Shown here piece after piece: positions 45,591-57,131 of a DNA stretch of 64,000 bases. Made by a program: the position numbers and the translations under genes. The notes below the pieces were generated by a model. It worked only from the letters and a program-made list of their open reading frames with translations, was not told the origin of the DNA and did not search any database. Source of the stretch: Rhodospirillales bacterium (GTDB taxonomy: Bacteria > Pseudomonadota > Alphaproteobacteria > Kiloniellales > JACOMY01); NCBI GenBank assembly GCA_014324045.1, contig JACOMY010000005.1:1-64000 (forward strand), given 5' to 3'. Each line of letters opens with the position of its first letter. The stretch's first letter is position 1.

Positions 45591-48500
45591 TTATTCGCGG
45601 CAGCTAATCACGGGACCAACGCTTAACACTGTTTTCTGGTCAAAAGTGTGCACAACCGCAAACGAAATATCGGCCAGGCGAATCGCCTGCGACTGAATGG
45701 AAGAGGAGAAGTCAAACGGCATTACTCGTCCGCTGCGCCAGAATCCGAAGCCCTGATCAAGACGAACCTGGAGTTTCGAACCGTCGGCCCAATTAAGGGT
45801 CAGCCGGCGTTCGTGCGGCAAGGCCCTGCGGCCCCGTAGGACTAGACTGCCCTGCAGATCTACCTTTGCGAACATAGTCTTCATAACCCTGCAGCGGTCA
45901 TCATCCAACTGCCAATTGTCATGCAGTCTCCCAGAGTACCTCGATTGGCCCGTCTGGCGTGGCTGCATCGAGGATACTTCAATCGGTGTGTCGTTGCAGA
46001 TGCCGGGAATACTCCGGACGACCTCAAATAACAGGCGGATTACCAGAGGAGACAGAAGATACCGATCAGAATAGCTCACCGTCGATGGGGATTCTTTCGT
46101 CAGAAGCTGGCGCGCGTCAGGAGTAAATTTCTGGATCAACTGCCAAAACTTGCTTCCGAAGCCGGAAACGGTACCATCGAGCTGACCGCCAACTGCAAAC
46201 TCCCTGACCTCGTGGCCTATCGGCGGACGAAGATCGTCAACTGAAATCGCATCATCCGCATCGAGACGTCGATGAGAACCTCGGATCAATGGCGAATCGA
46301 CTGTCTGCCCCCAGTTGTCATTCGGTGCTACAGAATCCATCTCCCTGGTTGCCCAAGCCATAGCACGGTCTGCTTCGTTGACAACTGCCAACAACGTCCA
46401 ATCTCCCAAGCCTGAGCCCTTTCGAGCAATATGGACAGTTGCGCCGCTCCGCATAGTCAGGGCGTGCAGGTGCCTGAGTTGACTCGTTGACAACCGGCCG
46501 ATCGCGTCTTGCTCGACAAGGAGTTCAACCTTGCAGCCAGCGTGAAGCGCCCGGTCGACCAGCAGTCTCGCAGACCAGCTATCGAGTTCCCAAAGATCGC
46601 TATCGCCGCCGAGTGGAAGCTGGAGAAGGTTCCCAGGCTTAAGCTGCCCGGAAATGGCACCGGCTACCTCCCGGACTTCAATGGCGGACGATGAACCGAA
46701 GACCTGCAAGTCCTCAGGCATTTGCAAACTCGGAAGGACGCGGCTCTGTAGCAGGTCGAGTGCGCTCTTCCGGTCCAATTTGTCCATGTGAAACCTACTG
46801 TCCTGCGTCAGGATGCAGGAGGAACAGGCATTCACGCAGCCCCTATTGCTACAATTTAGCTGCCGGGAGGCTTCCTGCAGTAGGTCGTGAATGCGGTCAG
46901 CGGCTTGGGTTGCCAGACCCGCTCCGCCAGAAGCCTGGTCATAGAGAAAGATGCTCCAGCAGCCCTGTCCTTCTGGACCGCTCCTGTAAAGGGCAGACCA
47001 ACCAACCTCACTATTCTCGACGCCGAGATCACGGCACAGCGCTTCTCGCAGAGCGATCGAAACTGAGTGGGCAGCATGTTCGTGCCCGCGCCTGTGACTG
47101 AGGTCAAAGACTTGGAGTTCGAAAACGTCTGTTTGCGAAAATGCGCCGAGCGCCAAATGCCGGCGGATGGCGAAGTGGGACTGTGTCCCGGTGCAAAATT
47201 GCTGGCCACTACTTAGAGGACGATGTTCCTTCATCCTCTGGCTCAAAGGTCGGAGCCCCTGCGATGTTGGGGGGTGTTCCGGTTCGGCCCTTCCACAATG
47301 CAGGCACAGGGCATAGCCATGCCCTTGTTGGCCTAGAGTCGAGTGGAACACTGAGCCCCTACGGGTATGCCGCATGCGCCCGACCTCAGGATTGGGGAGC
47401 GGTGTCCAGCGTGCGTCGTTGGCTGAAATATTAGGCTCTACCGGACGCACGGAATCGATCTGTGTCACATCGGTATGGGGACGATCGGCCGTATCGATCG
47501 TGAACCCGGCCGGCTGCAGATACTCACGGCGCTGCAGATTCTGCTTGCCGCACTCTGCACAGTGGGAAGGCTTGCTTGCAGCATCGCCAGACGCGTTGCA
47601 GCTTTGGCAACGCCAAGCCCAGCGTAATGCCTGGGGTAGCCGGCTGTCGTCGTCGGGGCGGCGCCAATTCAACCGCACACCGGCGCATCGATAAACAAGC
47701 CCATCCAGCACGACTTCTGCGCCCGGTGCATAATCCCTTATGGCAGTCCGGAGTTCGCGAGATGGGCTGTCCCGAAGCAGAAAGCGGTTGTCGTCACCGG
47801 GCAACCGCCGATCGTCTCTCCTGCCAAGCCGTAGCAGAAACGGCACTACGTTCGTTGGATAGCCATAGGCCGGGAGAAAACTGCGCCCGGCAAGCTCACC
47901 GAGCAAATAGGCGGAAGTCTGCCGTTCCAACTGATTGAGAAGGCGTTTGCGATCCGCTGAACCATCGCGAATGCCTGCCAGTTCCTCAGCCAACGCATCC
48001 ACTTCGCCCTGCCATGACACCTGCAGGCCGTTCATATGGTTCGCGCATTCCCCGAACAGATCCGCCTGTTGCTTGAGCGCGGTGCCCCACACAAGGCGGC
48101 CGAGCCCCTTAACGATTGGCTCGGGCATCCTTGCGTCAGCTAGACACCAGGCGATAAATCTATCCGCGATGGATTTCCGCGAGCGTTGCAGAGCTTTTTT
48201 CTCCACCACTCGCCCGAAGAAGAAGCCCGGTTCCAGCTTATGGAGCTCTTCCTCCTGCTGCAAACGCAGAAAACTGCTCAAGAGATAGGCATTGACATGG
48301 CGTTGAACCACGATCGGACTGTCGAGCTTGACTTTTGGAGTTCTCAAATTTGCCGTCAATGGCCGCGTGGGCTCAGTAAAAGTTGTCCGGCCCAGCGGTT
48401 CGTCCCGGACAAATGTCAATGCCAGGGACATCGCCTCCGAACGGCGGCCTGCACGACCGACACGTTGCCTGTAGTTGGTCGGCGAAGGCGGTACATTGGT

Positions 48501-51500
48501 ATTGACCACGGCCGCCAACCCGCCGATGTCGACGCCCATCTCCATTGTCGTAGAGCAACTGAGGAGATTGATACGCCCTTTCCTGAATTCCCGTTCGTAG
48601 TAGCGAAGTCGTTCACTTGGCTGTTGCGCAGAATGCTCTGCTGCCAGGTATGGGCGCTCAAATCGCGCAACTCTGTCGTGCAGGTTGGACCAGACCCCGG
48701 CCTCGCGAAGGTCCCGTATCTCTGGATCGGTGCTAACCCATTCCGACACTTCCGCCTCGTCACCGGAGTTCTTCGGAAAGGAAACAGGCAGTTTCGGGAA
48801 GGTAATTTTTTGGCATTCCAAGCTGCCAAATTCCGTCCCAGACGGCTGGTATGGCGATAGGCCGCACACGGTGTCGTCCAAAACCGATCACGTGATCGGA
48901 CATAGCCACCCATGCGTGACGGGCGCAAGCCGAGCGCCCCGCAAATCCAGTTGAAAGCCGCGTGCGCCTGGGCGCGGCACAAGAACAGGTTGGAGATCGG
49001 ACCAGGCTTGCCCTATACAAGCGTTCAGTCGGTCGCGGTCCGCCGGAACGGCCGCATCGAGGTTCAGAATGTACGATAACAGCGAAAGGGCGTTCGATTG
49101 CCGGCCACCAGGCCGGGCTTGTGGCCAGCGTCTATTGCCTTCCGGAACGCCATCGAAGTGTGGCGGCAGGACAGAGCGGACTGGACTGCGAATGCCGAGC
49201 CATCGTACGTCTTCTCGATCGACAGCGACGGCAAGATTCCCGCGCACAACATGCGTGAGCAGATAGCGCAAGAATGACTTCCACGCATCGATCTTGAGAT
49301 TGGCGGAAGAGAAGGCTTCTGGAATATGCCGGTCTTCAAGTTTCTCTATTGCCTCGAACCTGAGCCAGGCCAAGCCCATTCTCTCGGCACTGTTGGCACG
49401 CTTTGGTCTCTTCCTGAGTTCTCTCAACAGCAGCAAGTGGCTCAGTCGTTCGCTGTCAACAAATCGATCGTCGCGCCAAGCCCATACGGCCTCCTGAACC
49501 CAATGCTCGAAATCCGGTTGACTGGAGAGATTACGGACTAGGGCTTCCCATGTGATGCCACGCCGCCGGCCGCCAAGACTTATCTCCTCAAGGCGGCGAC
49601 GCTTCCGATCGTAGAATTCTTTGATCTCCGGTTGTTCCTTGAGTGCTTCTAGCTGCGCTAGATCGTTTTTTATCTCGGTGATCTTCTCACGATCCTCGTC
49701 CGACAATTCGTTATTCTGGACGGCGTGATAAATCACCGACCGCACAAAGTTCCGCTCGCTGTCCTGTTGTAGCCGTGCAGCGAACCGCGCCGTGCCTTGC
49801 CTGCTGTCGGTGAAGCTGATCAATTGACGGCCATTCCACGGCAAAGGCCCATCTAGTTGTGTCGTCGGCCGCTCCGGCAGTTGCTGGAGTAGGTTGGGGA
49901 TCGCATTCCCAAGCAGGAAAGGTGCACCGAAACGAAGACGGCGCAGGAAATCCGACCGGCGACGGCTTCCCGAAGCACCGCACGAAGCGCAGCGATTTGC
50001 CTCGGCGATCCGGAGTTCAAGAGCGCCGTCGCTGCGCATGTCCAGAATGTCGCCGGTCGAGGCGTTCACCGAAATCGGCCAGCTAACATCGGGCCTAGCA
50101 CGCCCGACGATTAATCGCCTGTCGGATATAGTGTCCGCTGTTTCATACGGTTCGCTTTCGTCGTCACCGTCATCATCGCCGCCGGCGTCTGCAGCGGCAA
50201 GTTCGCTTCCCTGCGCGAACTCGTCCTCAAGTTGATGTGGCCGGTATTGTGCAAGTCGTTTCCCGTCGATCTCCTCCGCCAGAAGATGCGGCTCGCCGCA
50301 CTCATCGCACGCTGCCAGTTCAAAGAGGATTGATCCGCAACTCGCGCAGTTGTCTTTTTCCTCAAGAAACACGGCTCCCCAAGGCCAGTCCTCATCGGGA
50401 AGCGCCTTGTCGAGCCGCTCGGGACACTCCCGGTTAGAACAGACCCAGAGACCAGGTTGTGCCCTATGGAACAGATGCAGGCGTACCGGCAGCAGGCGTT
50501 TCTCACCGACGTGCAGTTCAGCCGCCGTCTCCACAATGTTCAGCGCGTCTCTGCTCCGAGAATCATCGTTAAACAGCAGCTTTGCAGCTCCGGAGATCGC
50601 AAGCGGTTCGCCGTCTGCTAGGTGATTGCGAAGGCGACGGAATGGCTTTGCGCCAACCAAATGAGTAAGCTTCTCAGTATCGGTGAAGCCGTTTAGCAAG
50701 GCTACGTCGACGTCGTCGCCTGTCGGCGACGTTTTTAGCCTGGGTACGTCTCTTTTGCCGACGACAATGCGTACCTTATTCGCTGGAATTCCTGCCATGT
50801 CGGCCAGAAAGTGGCGCAGTTCTTCTTCGACGGTTTCGCCCGAGCCGATCGTGGCCGAAGTCGCCACGAAACGGACATCTTCGGCGCGTACTTCGAAGGC
50901 TTCCAGGACGCGCCTGAGCAAGAGTGAAATTTCTGCTGCCTGCGATCCGACATAAGTGTGCGCCTCGTCGAGCACGATCCAACGCAGTCTGCCTTTCGAC
51001 TGCTCGATGATCGGTGCATCGATCTGCCGGATCAGCATGTACTCGAGCATCGTGATGTTGGTCACGAGAATCGGTGGTGCGTCGTCACGCAGCGTTGCCC
51101 GGTCTCGCACTTCGCTTGGAAAGCGTCTCGATTCGGCCTCCGGCACTTGCTCCGGCGTTCCGCCGTTGTAGAGGCAAAAGCGAATTCGCCCGTCGAAGTC
51201 GTGGGTCCAGTCCAGCAGGCGTTCACGCTGACTATTAATTAGCGCATTGAGCGGATACAGCATCAAGGCACTGACACCACGCAGCTGATCTTGTTCTCGA
51301 TAACGTTGAATCAAATCCTCGAGGATCGGTATGAGGAAGCATTCGGTCTTACCCGACCCGGTGCCGGAGGTGACGAGGACCGACGACGGCGGTTCCGCCA
51401 ACAGCGTCTTCCAAGCATCCAACTGGTGAGCATAAGGATGGGTTGACCTAGCAAGTCTGTAGCGATCGTCCCTCAGGTCGGGGAAATGTGGGGTCTTGCC

Positions 51501-51755
51501 GTCGAGAACATCCAACAGCTCTTTGCTGAGCAGGCTGTCCGATAAGTCTGCAAGGCTTCGATCGGCGGGCAACCAGCCGAAAGCGCCCTCTAGGACTGGA
51601 TCGGCGAGGAAGCTTCCGGGCTCGCCTGGCTTGGCAGAAAGCGCCTTGCGCAAAAAACCGTTCAGGGGGCGCGACCGGATCCCAGCTTGGCTAATGATGG
51701 CATCGGCTGAGCGCTGGCAGAGATCTTCTAGGAACTTGTAGATGCCTCTTGTCAT
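45591..51755 (-). pseudogene. druE: DruE-like DUF1998 helicase, broken by one in-frame TGA
   Basis: One 2055-codon frame split by TGA at 48888-48890. The two ORF-track pieces (48888-51785 and 45591-48881) are in the same frame, reading WLCPIT-stop-SVLDDTVCGLSPY. A single CGA-to-TGA change would explain it. The N-terminal part has DEAD-helicase motifs SGTGSGKTECFL and VLDEAHTYVGSQAAEIS, zinc-ribbon cysteines, and ISFTDSRQGTARFAARL. The C-terminal part has motif VI YRQRVGRAGRRSE and a DUF1998 cysteine cluster CSNRGCVNACSSCIL. Size, domain order and the partner upstream fit DruE of Druantia anti-phage systems; other DUF1998 helicases are possible. ATG 51755 has AGGAG upstream; a TTG at 51785 overlaps the druH stop. 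Confidence 0.75.
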
Positions 51756-51781
51756 TGCGCTCTCCTGCCATTCACAAGCTC

Positions 51782-54700
51782 TCAATTCCTCGGATCTCGC
51801 GCAAAATGCAGAATGCCCAACGGATAGACGCGGTCGAAGTAGGTCTGATCGAAGCGCCGCGCCTCCCGCACCGAACGACTTAATTCGGAATTCGATGGAA
51901 GCCCATGAGCTGCGTAACGGGCTGCAAGCAAGGGAGCTGCAAGTGCCGGAAGCATGTGCGGGGCAGCATCGGGCAGCAAGCTACATACGTCTTGGATCCT
52001 CGATTGTAGGATAGACCAGGAAGGCCACTGGCGGTCAGAATTCCTAATCATGAAGGACTGGCATTCGCCGGCCAGCGTAACGCTCTCGCTCGCGTCCTCC
52101 GATGGCGGCAAGCTGATCCCGGTTTTTTGAGAGATCGCACGCACCGTGGCGTATAGACGCGGTGCCGCATCCGCAATCCAGATCAGTCTTTCCGCCACAA
52201 ACTGCCCGGCAAGGCGATCGTGGTCTGGCACGCCATGCATTTGCAACGATTGCGACAGCGTCTTAAGACAAGCTGAGAACGCCCCGACCCACTGCTCTAT
52301 CGGCACCAAACACCAACAAAATGGCACCTCGTCCTCCGGCTATCAAATAATACATGTAAAGCGCGAGGGCACCAAACACCAACAAAATGGCAGCTCGTCC
52401 TCCATATTGACAACCGCTTCGATGGAGCGACGGTCCTGCCGACCGGCCAACATCGCGACCAAGGCTTTGGGATCTGCGGAAAGCGCTACCAACCAATCCA
52501 AAATGGTCAACGATAGCTTGCCTTTATATGTGCGCAGCGCCGCATCGAACTGTTTCCAATCGGGATCGAGCGGATCGGCTGCAATTTGCTCCAGATGTTC
52601 AACCATCGCCGCCAGTCGCACGTTCTTGTCGCTGAGCAAGACGCAAGCAACGAAAGGCTCTTCCGCTCGTTCATGTTTGCCTTGCGGTGGGATTACGATT
52701 GGCCGCGTTCTCGGCCGTCCTCTCACCTCACCCCAAAGCAGAATGGGCGAAGCGGAGATCGGTACACTCGTCATTTGCGTAAGATTGGCTGACGATAGCA
52801 CACCAAGCGTGTTCGGTGACTGTATAAGGTCGGTCAGGTCTGCGGTCAGGATCTCAACGCGCTCCGCACCTTCGTCGCGTAGCTTTTGAACGGATTGTGC
52901 CGCTAAATGAACATTGCGTGTCCCGGAGGTTTCAAGGGACAAGTCGAAGCGGCCAAGTTCAATCCGGGCATTCTCAAGCTCAAGTCGGATATGAGCGTCG
53001 AGATCGTCGCTCTCCGAAAGCAGCGCCTCGAACTCGGATTGGTGCGCCGCGATCGAAACCAAACCTTGGACAGGAACGGCATAACTGAGATTCTGTCCGC
53101 GGCCGACAGCGAGAAGCTTAGCAAATAGCAGAGACTTCAAAGGTGCCGAAGCTCTAAGCCCTGCCAGCTGATCAAGTCTATAGGGCACATACGATCGCTC
53201 TATCCAACTACCGTCGGCAGTAATGAAACCGACCCTGTTCCCAGGAAAAGGCACGCTCATTGGTCCAGTCGCGCCTGTAGGAAAACGGATGTCGATCGTC
53301 AGATGGGATGGCGGCGCATTCGGCGAAGCGATGTCTAATCCATACACGCTTTCTGCGCGACGGGGCTGAATGTTCAGATCGTCGCATTGCTCCACCCAGA
53401 TCTCCGCGCCTTCGAGGCCATAAAAATGCAAGCTACCCTCACCTGCACCTCTGGCACTGACTTCCAATCTGAACTCGTCCGGCAGTACGATCGCCCTCGC
53501 GCTTGCCTGCAACTCCTCATTCACGACGACCGCGATGTCGATCGCTCCGACGGGTGGCCGATTTCGATCCAATATTGTCCATGATTGGCGACGGCCCACG
53601 GGCCGCCATCGAATTGAGTGCGTAGGGACATTGATACCGCCCTCAAACAACAATGTCGGCCAGCCGACGCAGATGAGTGTTTGCGAGGAAATCTGCGATG
53701 GCGGTTTGCCAAATATTATTAAACGCCGTCGCCGATCTTTCTCGGCTCCGGGGACGACTCGCACGACCAAACCATCGGACGTATCGAAGGTGGCGGGGGC
53801 AGTCACTTCGATTAGGTTAAGCCTCGGGGAACGTAGGTTTTCCTTTCGCGGTTCCACCGCCTCAGCATCCACTTGCAGCGACACAGCGCTGTCGTCGAAA
53901 GCCACCCAAATGGAGGCGGCACGACTCTGCAGGCTTCCTGAACCGGCATGCACCAACTCGCCAGTCTCCGCGTCCTTCAGAAAGACTTGAATCTCACCGT
54001 CCAATCTCTCGCCACCGGGGACCACGAATGGATCGGATACTTGGTTGCCGACCCGCGCGGTCATTTCCACCGATTCCTCCAAGGGCAACGGTATTGCGGC
54101 ATCACGGTAACGCATCGGACGAAATGCCCAGCGATCTTCTTCACGGCGCTCGCCGATCGAAAGCTCTCCCGGTGCCACACTGCCGAAGGCTGCGTTCCCT
54201 TGCAGACGAACTCTCAGTACTTCGGTACCGATCATGCTCTGAATGCTATGCGGGAGGCGTCTCGATGAGACTTCACCGGCAAGACTCAGTCGAACGGCCG
54301 GCGTCCAGTGCCCGAGGCCGTCATTGACAAGCACACGACGAATGAACGCACCCAAGGAACCACCGCCTTGGTCTTGCACGCGCTGACGCACGAGCCCTCG
54401 CACTAGTTCCCTTGCAGCTTGGTCGGAAAGGCGAACTGGGAGCTGATTATCCCAACCGGGTGCACACTCGTTCAGCCGAAGGATCGGGTCTGCAAACTCC
54501 TCGAGCGGACCAAGGTGCTCCCGCAGCGATCGGGTAACATCGACCAGTTCGGCGCCAAGATGATAGATCTCGTCGTGACAGAGGCTCGCTGGCAAATAAC
54601 TCCTAGCGTGCTGTGTCGCGACGTCTTCTAGTTCAGCGGAATCGAGCCCGTATTTCTTTGCATCGGCAAGCAGAAGGGTGAGCCAGCGCCGTACAGATGC

Positions 54701-55130
54701 GGCCTCGTGATGAATGAGGGCTTCGGGGAATCCGCCCTCGACTACAACGGAGAACATGTACTGGGTCTGCGTTTCGGTGCGCCGCAATGGCCGCTGCCAC
54801 CAGTTAAAGCCGTCTGTGATAATCCCGGCTCGCTCATCAAATTGATCGAAATGAACGCCGATAGGCTGCTCCACAGTCGCCCAGGTCCAGGCGCCATGCT
54901 GATGTTTTGTGCGAAACGCCTCAGAGGCGTAGAGGACATACGCCGCGGTTGTCGCACGTACGCCGAACACTCTCGGCGTACTGCTTCAACAAGGCTTCCA
55001 AGCTTAGCATCTCGTCGCTGGTTATGCGGTAGGCGTAAAGAGTCCGCCAATCTGGCTCCTCAAGATCGCGAGCCTGGAGAAACTGGCCAAGCCAGCGATG
55101 GAATAGATAGTCGAGAGTCCCGTTTGCCAT
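51782..55130 (-). pseudogene. druH: DruH-like (STY4851/ECs_5259-type) protein, broken by a frameshift and an in-frame duplication
   Basis: A gene of about 1100 codons, now in three pieces. The N-terminal piece starts at ATG 55130 and includes LEEPDWRTLYAYRITSDEM. It shifts frame by one base near 54960, joining ESVR to ATTAAYVLYASEAFRTKH. The large middle piece ends at 52343 after FCWCLVPSRFTCII with TGA TAG. The C-terminal piece resumes in frame as PFCWCLVPIEQWV and ends at 51782. Removing a 66-bp duplication restores the join. The N-terminal LYAYR and LYASE...GAWTW patterns match my memory of the STY4851/ECs_5259 family, the DruH protein of Druantia type III, and the druE-like gene follows directly. 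Function in that system is unknown; it is called essential for defence there. Confidence 0.62.
52302..52403. repeat. druH: 36-bp direct repeats, 66-bp offset, disrupting druH
   Basis: Copies at 52302-52337 and 52368-52403 (GGCACCAAACACCAACAAAA...) differ at one base and are separated by a 30-bp AT-rich spacer. The unit length of 66 bp keeps the reading frame but brings TGA and TAG into it. It looks like an imperfect tandem duplication or a small insertion that copied its target. Confidence 0.9.
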
Positions 55131-55768
55131 GAGCACCACAACCCTTTTGGGTAGTTGTTTATGCCACTCATATTCAAGCTGCGTCTGCGAACGCATGCAA
55201 CTGGTGCGAGACTGACACAACGCATCAAGCTTAGCGATCTGCCTAGCGACTTTAACTACCCGCGTTAATCCGACATTCCCCAAGTCAGGCGCCGTTTGAC
55301 AGCAGAATTGCATGATCGGGCCAGCCGATCGAACGTTTTTCGGCGCGGTCAGGCCGGAGCACTTGCGGCCGGTGGGATTGGGCCGTGAGTTCCCCAGCTC
55401 TCCATAGACCGGCCGCCGGAACAACCTGTCGAGTCAATGGAACCTGTGCTTGCCCGGACGGCTATTGTGCAGGACCGTTGCCGCCAGATCGGACAGCCCG
55501 AGTCCGCCGTCACGTGCGTGCATCACCGACAGCCCAGCGTCCGAACCGGGCGGCGCGCCCTGGAATTCCGGTCGCGTCCGCCCTAGCTGGACCCAAAGGT
55601 CAGACCACCCGATCGTCCCCTTTGCAACCTGCACCCCTTGGGGGAGCTGGCAGGTTCGCCCTTCCAAGCCGTTAAAGTCCCGATTTACCATAAAAATACT
55701 GCAATCGGGACAGCCAAAGCAGCGGATCGCTCGGAGAATGCGAGCTGGAATGCAGGCTGGATGGTTAG
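55131..55768. other. Region between druH and gcvT
   Basis: 638 bases without a recognised gene; right boundary of the defence block. The frame of the druH N-terminal piece stays open upstream to 55424, but its content upstream of 55130 does not resemble the family. A minus-strand frame from about 55693 to 55434 (MVNRDFNGLEGRTCQLP... to NSRPGKHRFH) is open for some 85 codons but I recognise nothing in it. A stable inverted repeat sits at 55626-55656. gcvH and gcvP, which often follow gcvT, are not here. Confidence 0.5.
55626..55656. repeat. 31-bp stem-loop near the right boundary of the defence block
   Basis: AACCTGC (55626-55632) pairs with GCAGGTT (55650-55656), and inside it CCCC pairs with GGGG around a two- or three-base turn. 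No U-tract follows on either strand, so it is not a classical terminator. Confidence 0.55.
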
Positions 55769-56866
55769 CTACCTCTTGTAGCGATGTGGTACGAAAGGCA
55801 GGGCTGTTACCTCGGCCGGCTGCGGCTTGCCGCGGATCATGAGATTGAGCTTGGTGCCCGGTTCCGCGGCCGCAGTTGCGACATAGCCGATCGAGATGGG
55901 AGCGCCCAAGGTGGGGCCGAAGCCGCCGCTCGTGACCTTGCCGAGAATGCCGCCGCCGGGCGCGGCCACCTCGGTGCCGGTGCGGGCCGGCGCGCGCCCT
56001 TCCGGTTTCAGGCCGACCAGCTTGCGCGCCGGTCCTTCCGCCAGTTCCTTGAGGATCCGCGCGGCACCCGGGAAGTTGCCTTCGCTGCGGCGCCGCTTGT
56101 GGATCAGCCATTGGAGCTGCGCCTCAACCGGGGAGGTATCGGGGCCCAGATCCTTGCCGTAGAGCGGTAGCCCGGCCTCCAGCCGCAGACTGTCGCGGGC
56201 ACCGAGGCCTGCGGGCGCACAGTACCCGTGCGCTAGAAGGGCCCGGGCGATGGCGGTGGCGGCAGCGGCCGGCATCGAGATCTCGTAGCCATCCTCACCG
56301 CTGTAGCCCAAGCGCGAGAGGCGGCAGGGGGCACCGAGGATCTCGGTGGCCGCCGTTTCCATGAAAACCAGATCCCTGGCCGCCGGAGCGAGGCTTGCGA
56401 CCACGGCCTCGGCAGCCGGTCCCTGCACGGCCACCAAGGCGTGGTCCGTCAACTCCCGCAGCTCGATCCCGGAGAGGTGCTTGCGCAGATGGGCCAGGTC
56501 CTGGGCCCGTCTGGAGGCATTGACCACGACGAAGAGGTGGTCCCCGGCGTTGGAGACGATGAGGTCGTCGAGGATCCCCCCGGCCTCGCCGGTGAGGACG
56601 CTGTAGCGGGCCTTACCGGGCTTCAGGTCCTCGATGGCGCTGGGCAGCAGCCGTTCCAGGGCGGTTGCGGCGCCGGCGCCGTGCAGTTCCAGCTGACCCA
56701 TATGGGATACGTCGAAGAACGCCGCCTTCCCGCGGCATTGGCGATGCTCGGCGATAATGCCGCCGGGGTAGTGCAGCGGCATGGCATAGCCGGCGAAGCC
56801 GACCATCTTGCCGCCCAACGCGAGATGGAGATCGTGCAAGGGTGTCCGAAGATCCGATGCGCCCAT
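55769..56866 (-). CDS. gcvT: Aminomethyltransferase (glycine cleavage T protein)
   Basis: A 365-aa T protein. The folate-binding N-terminal part has TPLHDLHLALGGKMVGFAGY and AAFFDVSHMGQLELHG; the middle has RLGYSGEDGYEISMP and GLGARDSLRLEAGLPLYGKDL; the C-terminal barrel has GKVTSGGFGPTLGAPISIGYV. It takes the aminomethyl group from the H protein and gives methylene-tetrahydrofolate and ammonia. gcvH and gcvP are absent on both sides, which is unusual; they may lie elsewhere or have been displaced by the defence block. ATG 56866 has GGAAGGA upstream. No glycine riboswitch is recognisable upstream. Confidence 0.92.
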   Translation of the reverse strand: MGASDLRTPLHDLHLALGGKMVGFAGYAMPLHYPGGIIAEHRQCRGKAAFFDVSHMGQLELHGAGAATALERLLPSAIEDLKPGKARYSVLTGEAGGILDDLIVSNAGDHLFVVVNASRRAQDLAHLRKHLSGIELRELTDHALVAVQGPAAEAVVASLAPAARDLVFMETAATEILGAPCRLSRLGYSGEDGYEISMPAAAATAIARALLAHGYCAPAGLGARDSLRLEAGLPLYGKDLGPDTSPVEAQLQWLIHKRRRSEGNFPGAARILKELAEGPARKLVGLKPEGRAPARTGTEVAAPGGGILGKVTSGGFGPTLGAPISIGYVATAAAEPGTKLNLMIRGKPQPAEVTALPFVPHRYKR

Positions 56867-57009
56867 GGAATCTGTCCTTCCTGTCTTTACTATTTAGAGT
56901 GACTGCTTGAGGCGGCTATTTACGGGGGCGCGGTTCCTTGCGCCGGGAAGAGCGTAACATGACCGCCGGGCGGGGCCAATTCTCCGGCCGGAGGGGCGGG
57001 GGATAAGGA

Positions 57010-57064
57010 TTGACCTTCGCCGCAGCCCGTTTACACTTTTATGTCATTCCGGCATGTCATTCCG
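57010..57064 (+). promoter_or_regulatory. Promoter and repeated leader of the peptide ABC operon
   Basis: TTGACC (57010-57015) and TACACT (57032-57037) are spaced by 16 nt, a good sigma-70-type pair. Just downstream ATGTCATTCCG occurs twice (57041-57051 and 57054-57064), and CGGAATGA, its inverted form, occurs near 57090. A hairpin or dimer-binding site in the leader is possible. Confidence 0.55.
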
Positions 57065-57131
57065 CAGCGCGCGCCGCGGCAGGCCCGCCCGGAATGAGGG
57101 AACCATAATTCGGGAAGTAAGGGAGTTCTTC

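Noticed and set aside
48879-48890. First read as a frameshift between the two helicase halves
   Set aside because: Counting shows both ORFs share one frame; the lesion is a single in-frame TGA.
55434-56111. 225-aa minus-strand ORF at the end of gcvT
   Set aside because: Its first two thirds shadow gcvT. The remainder is unrecognised and was described only as part of the intergenic region.
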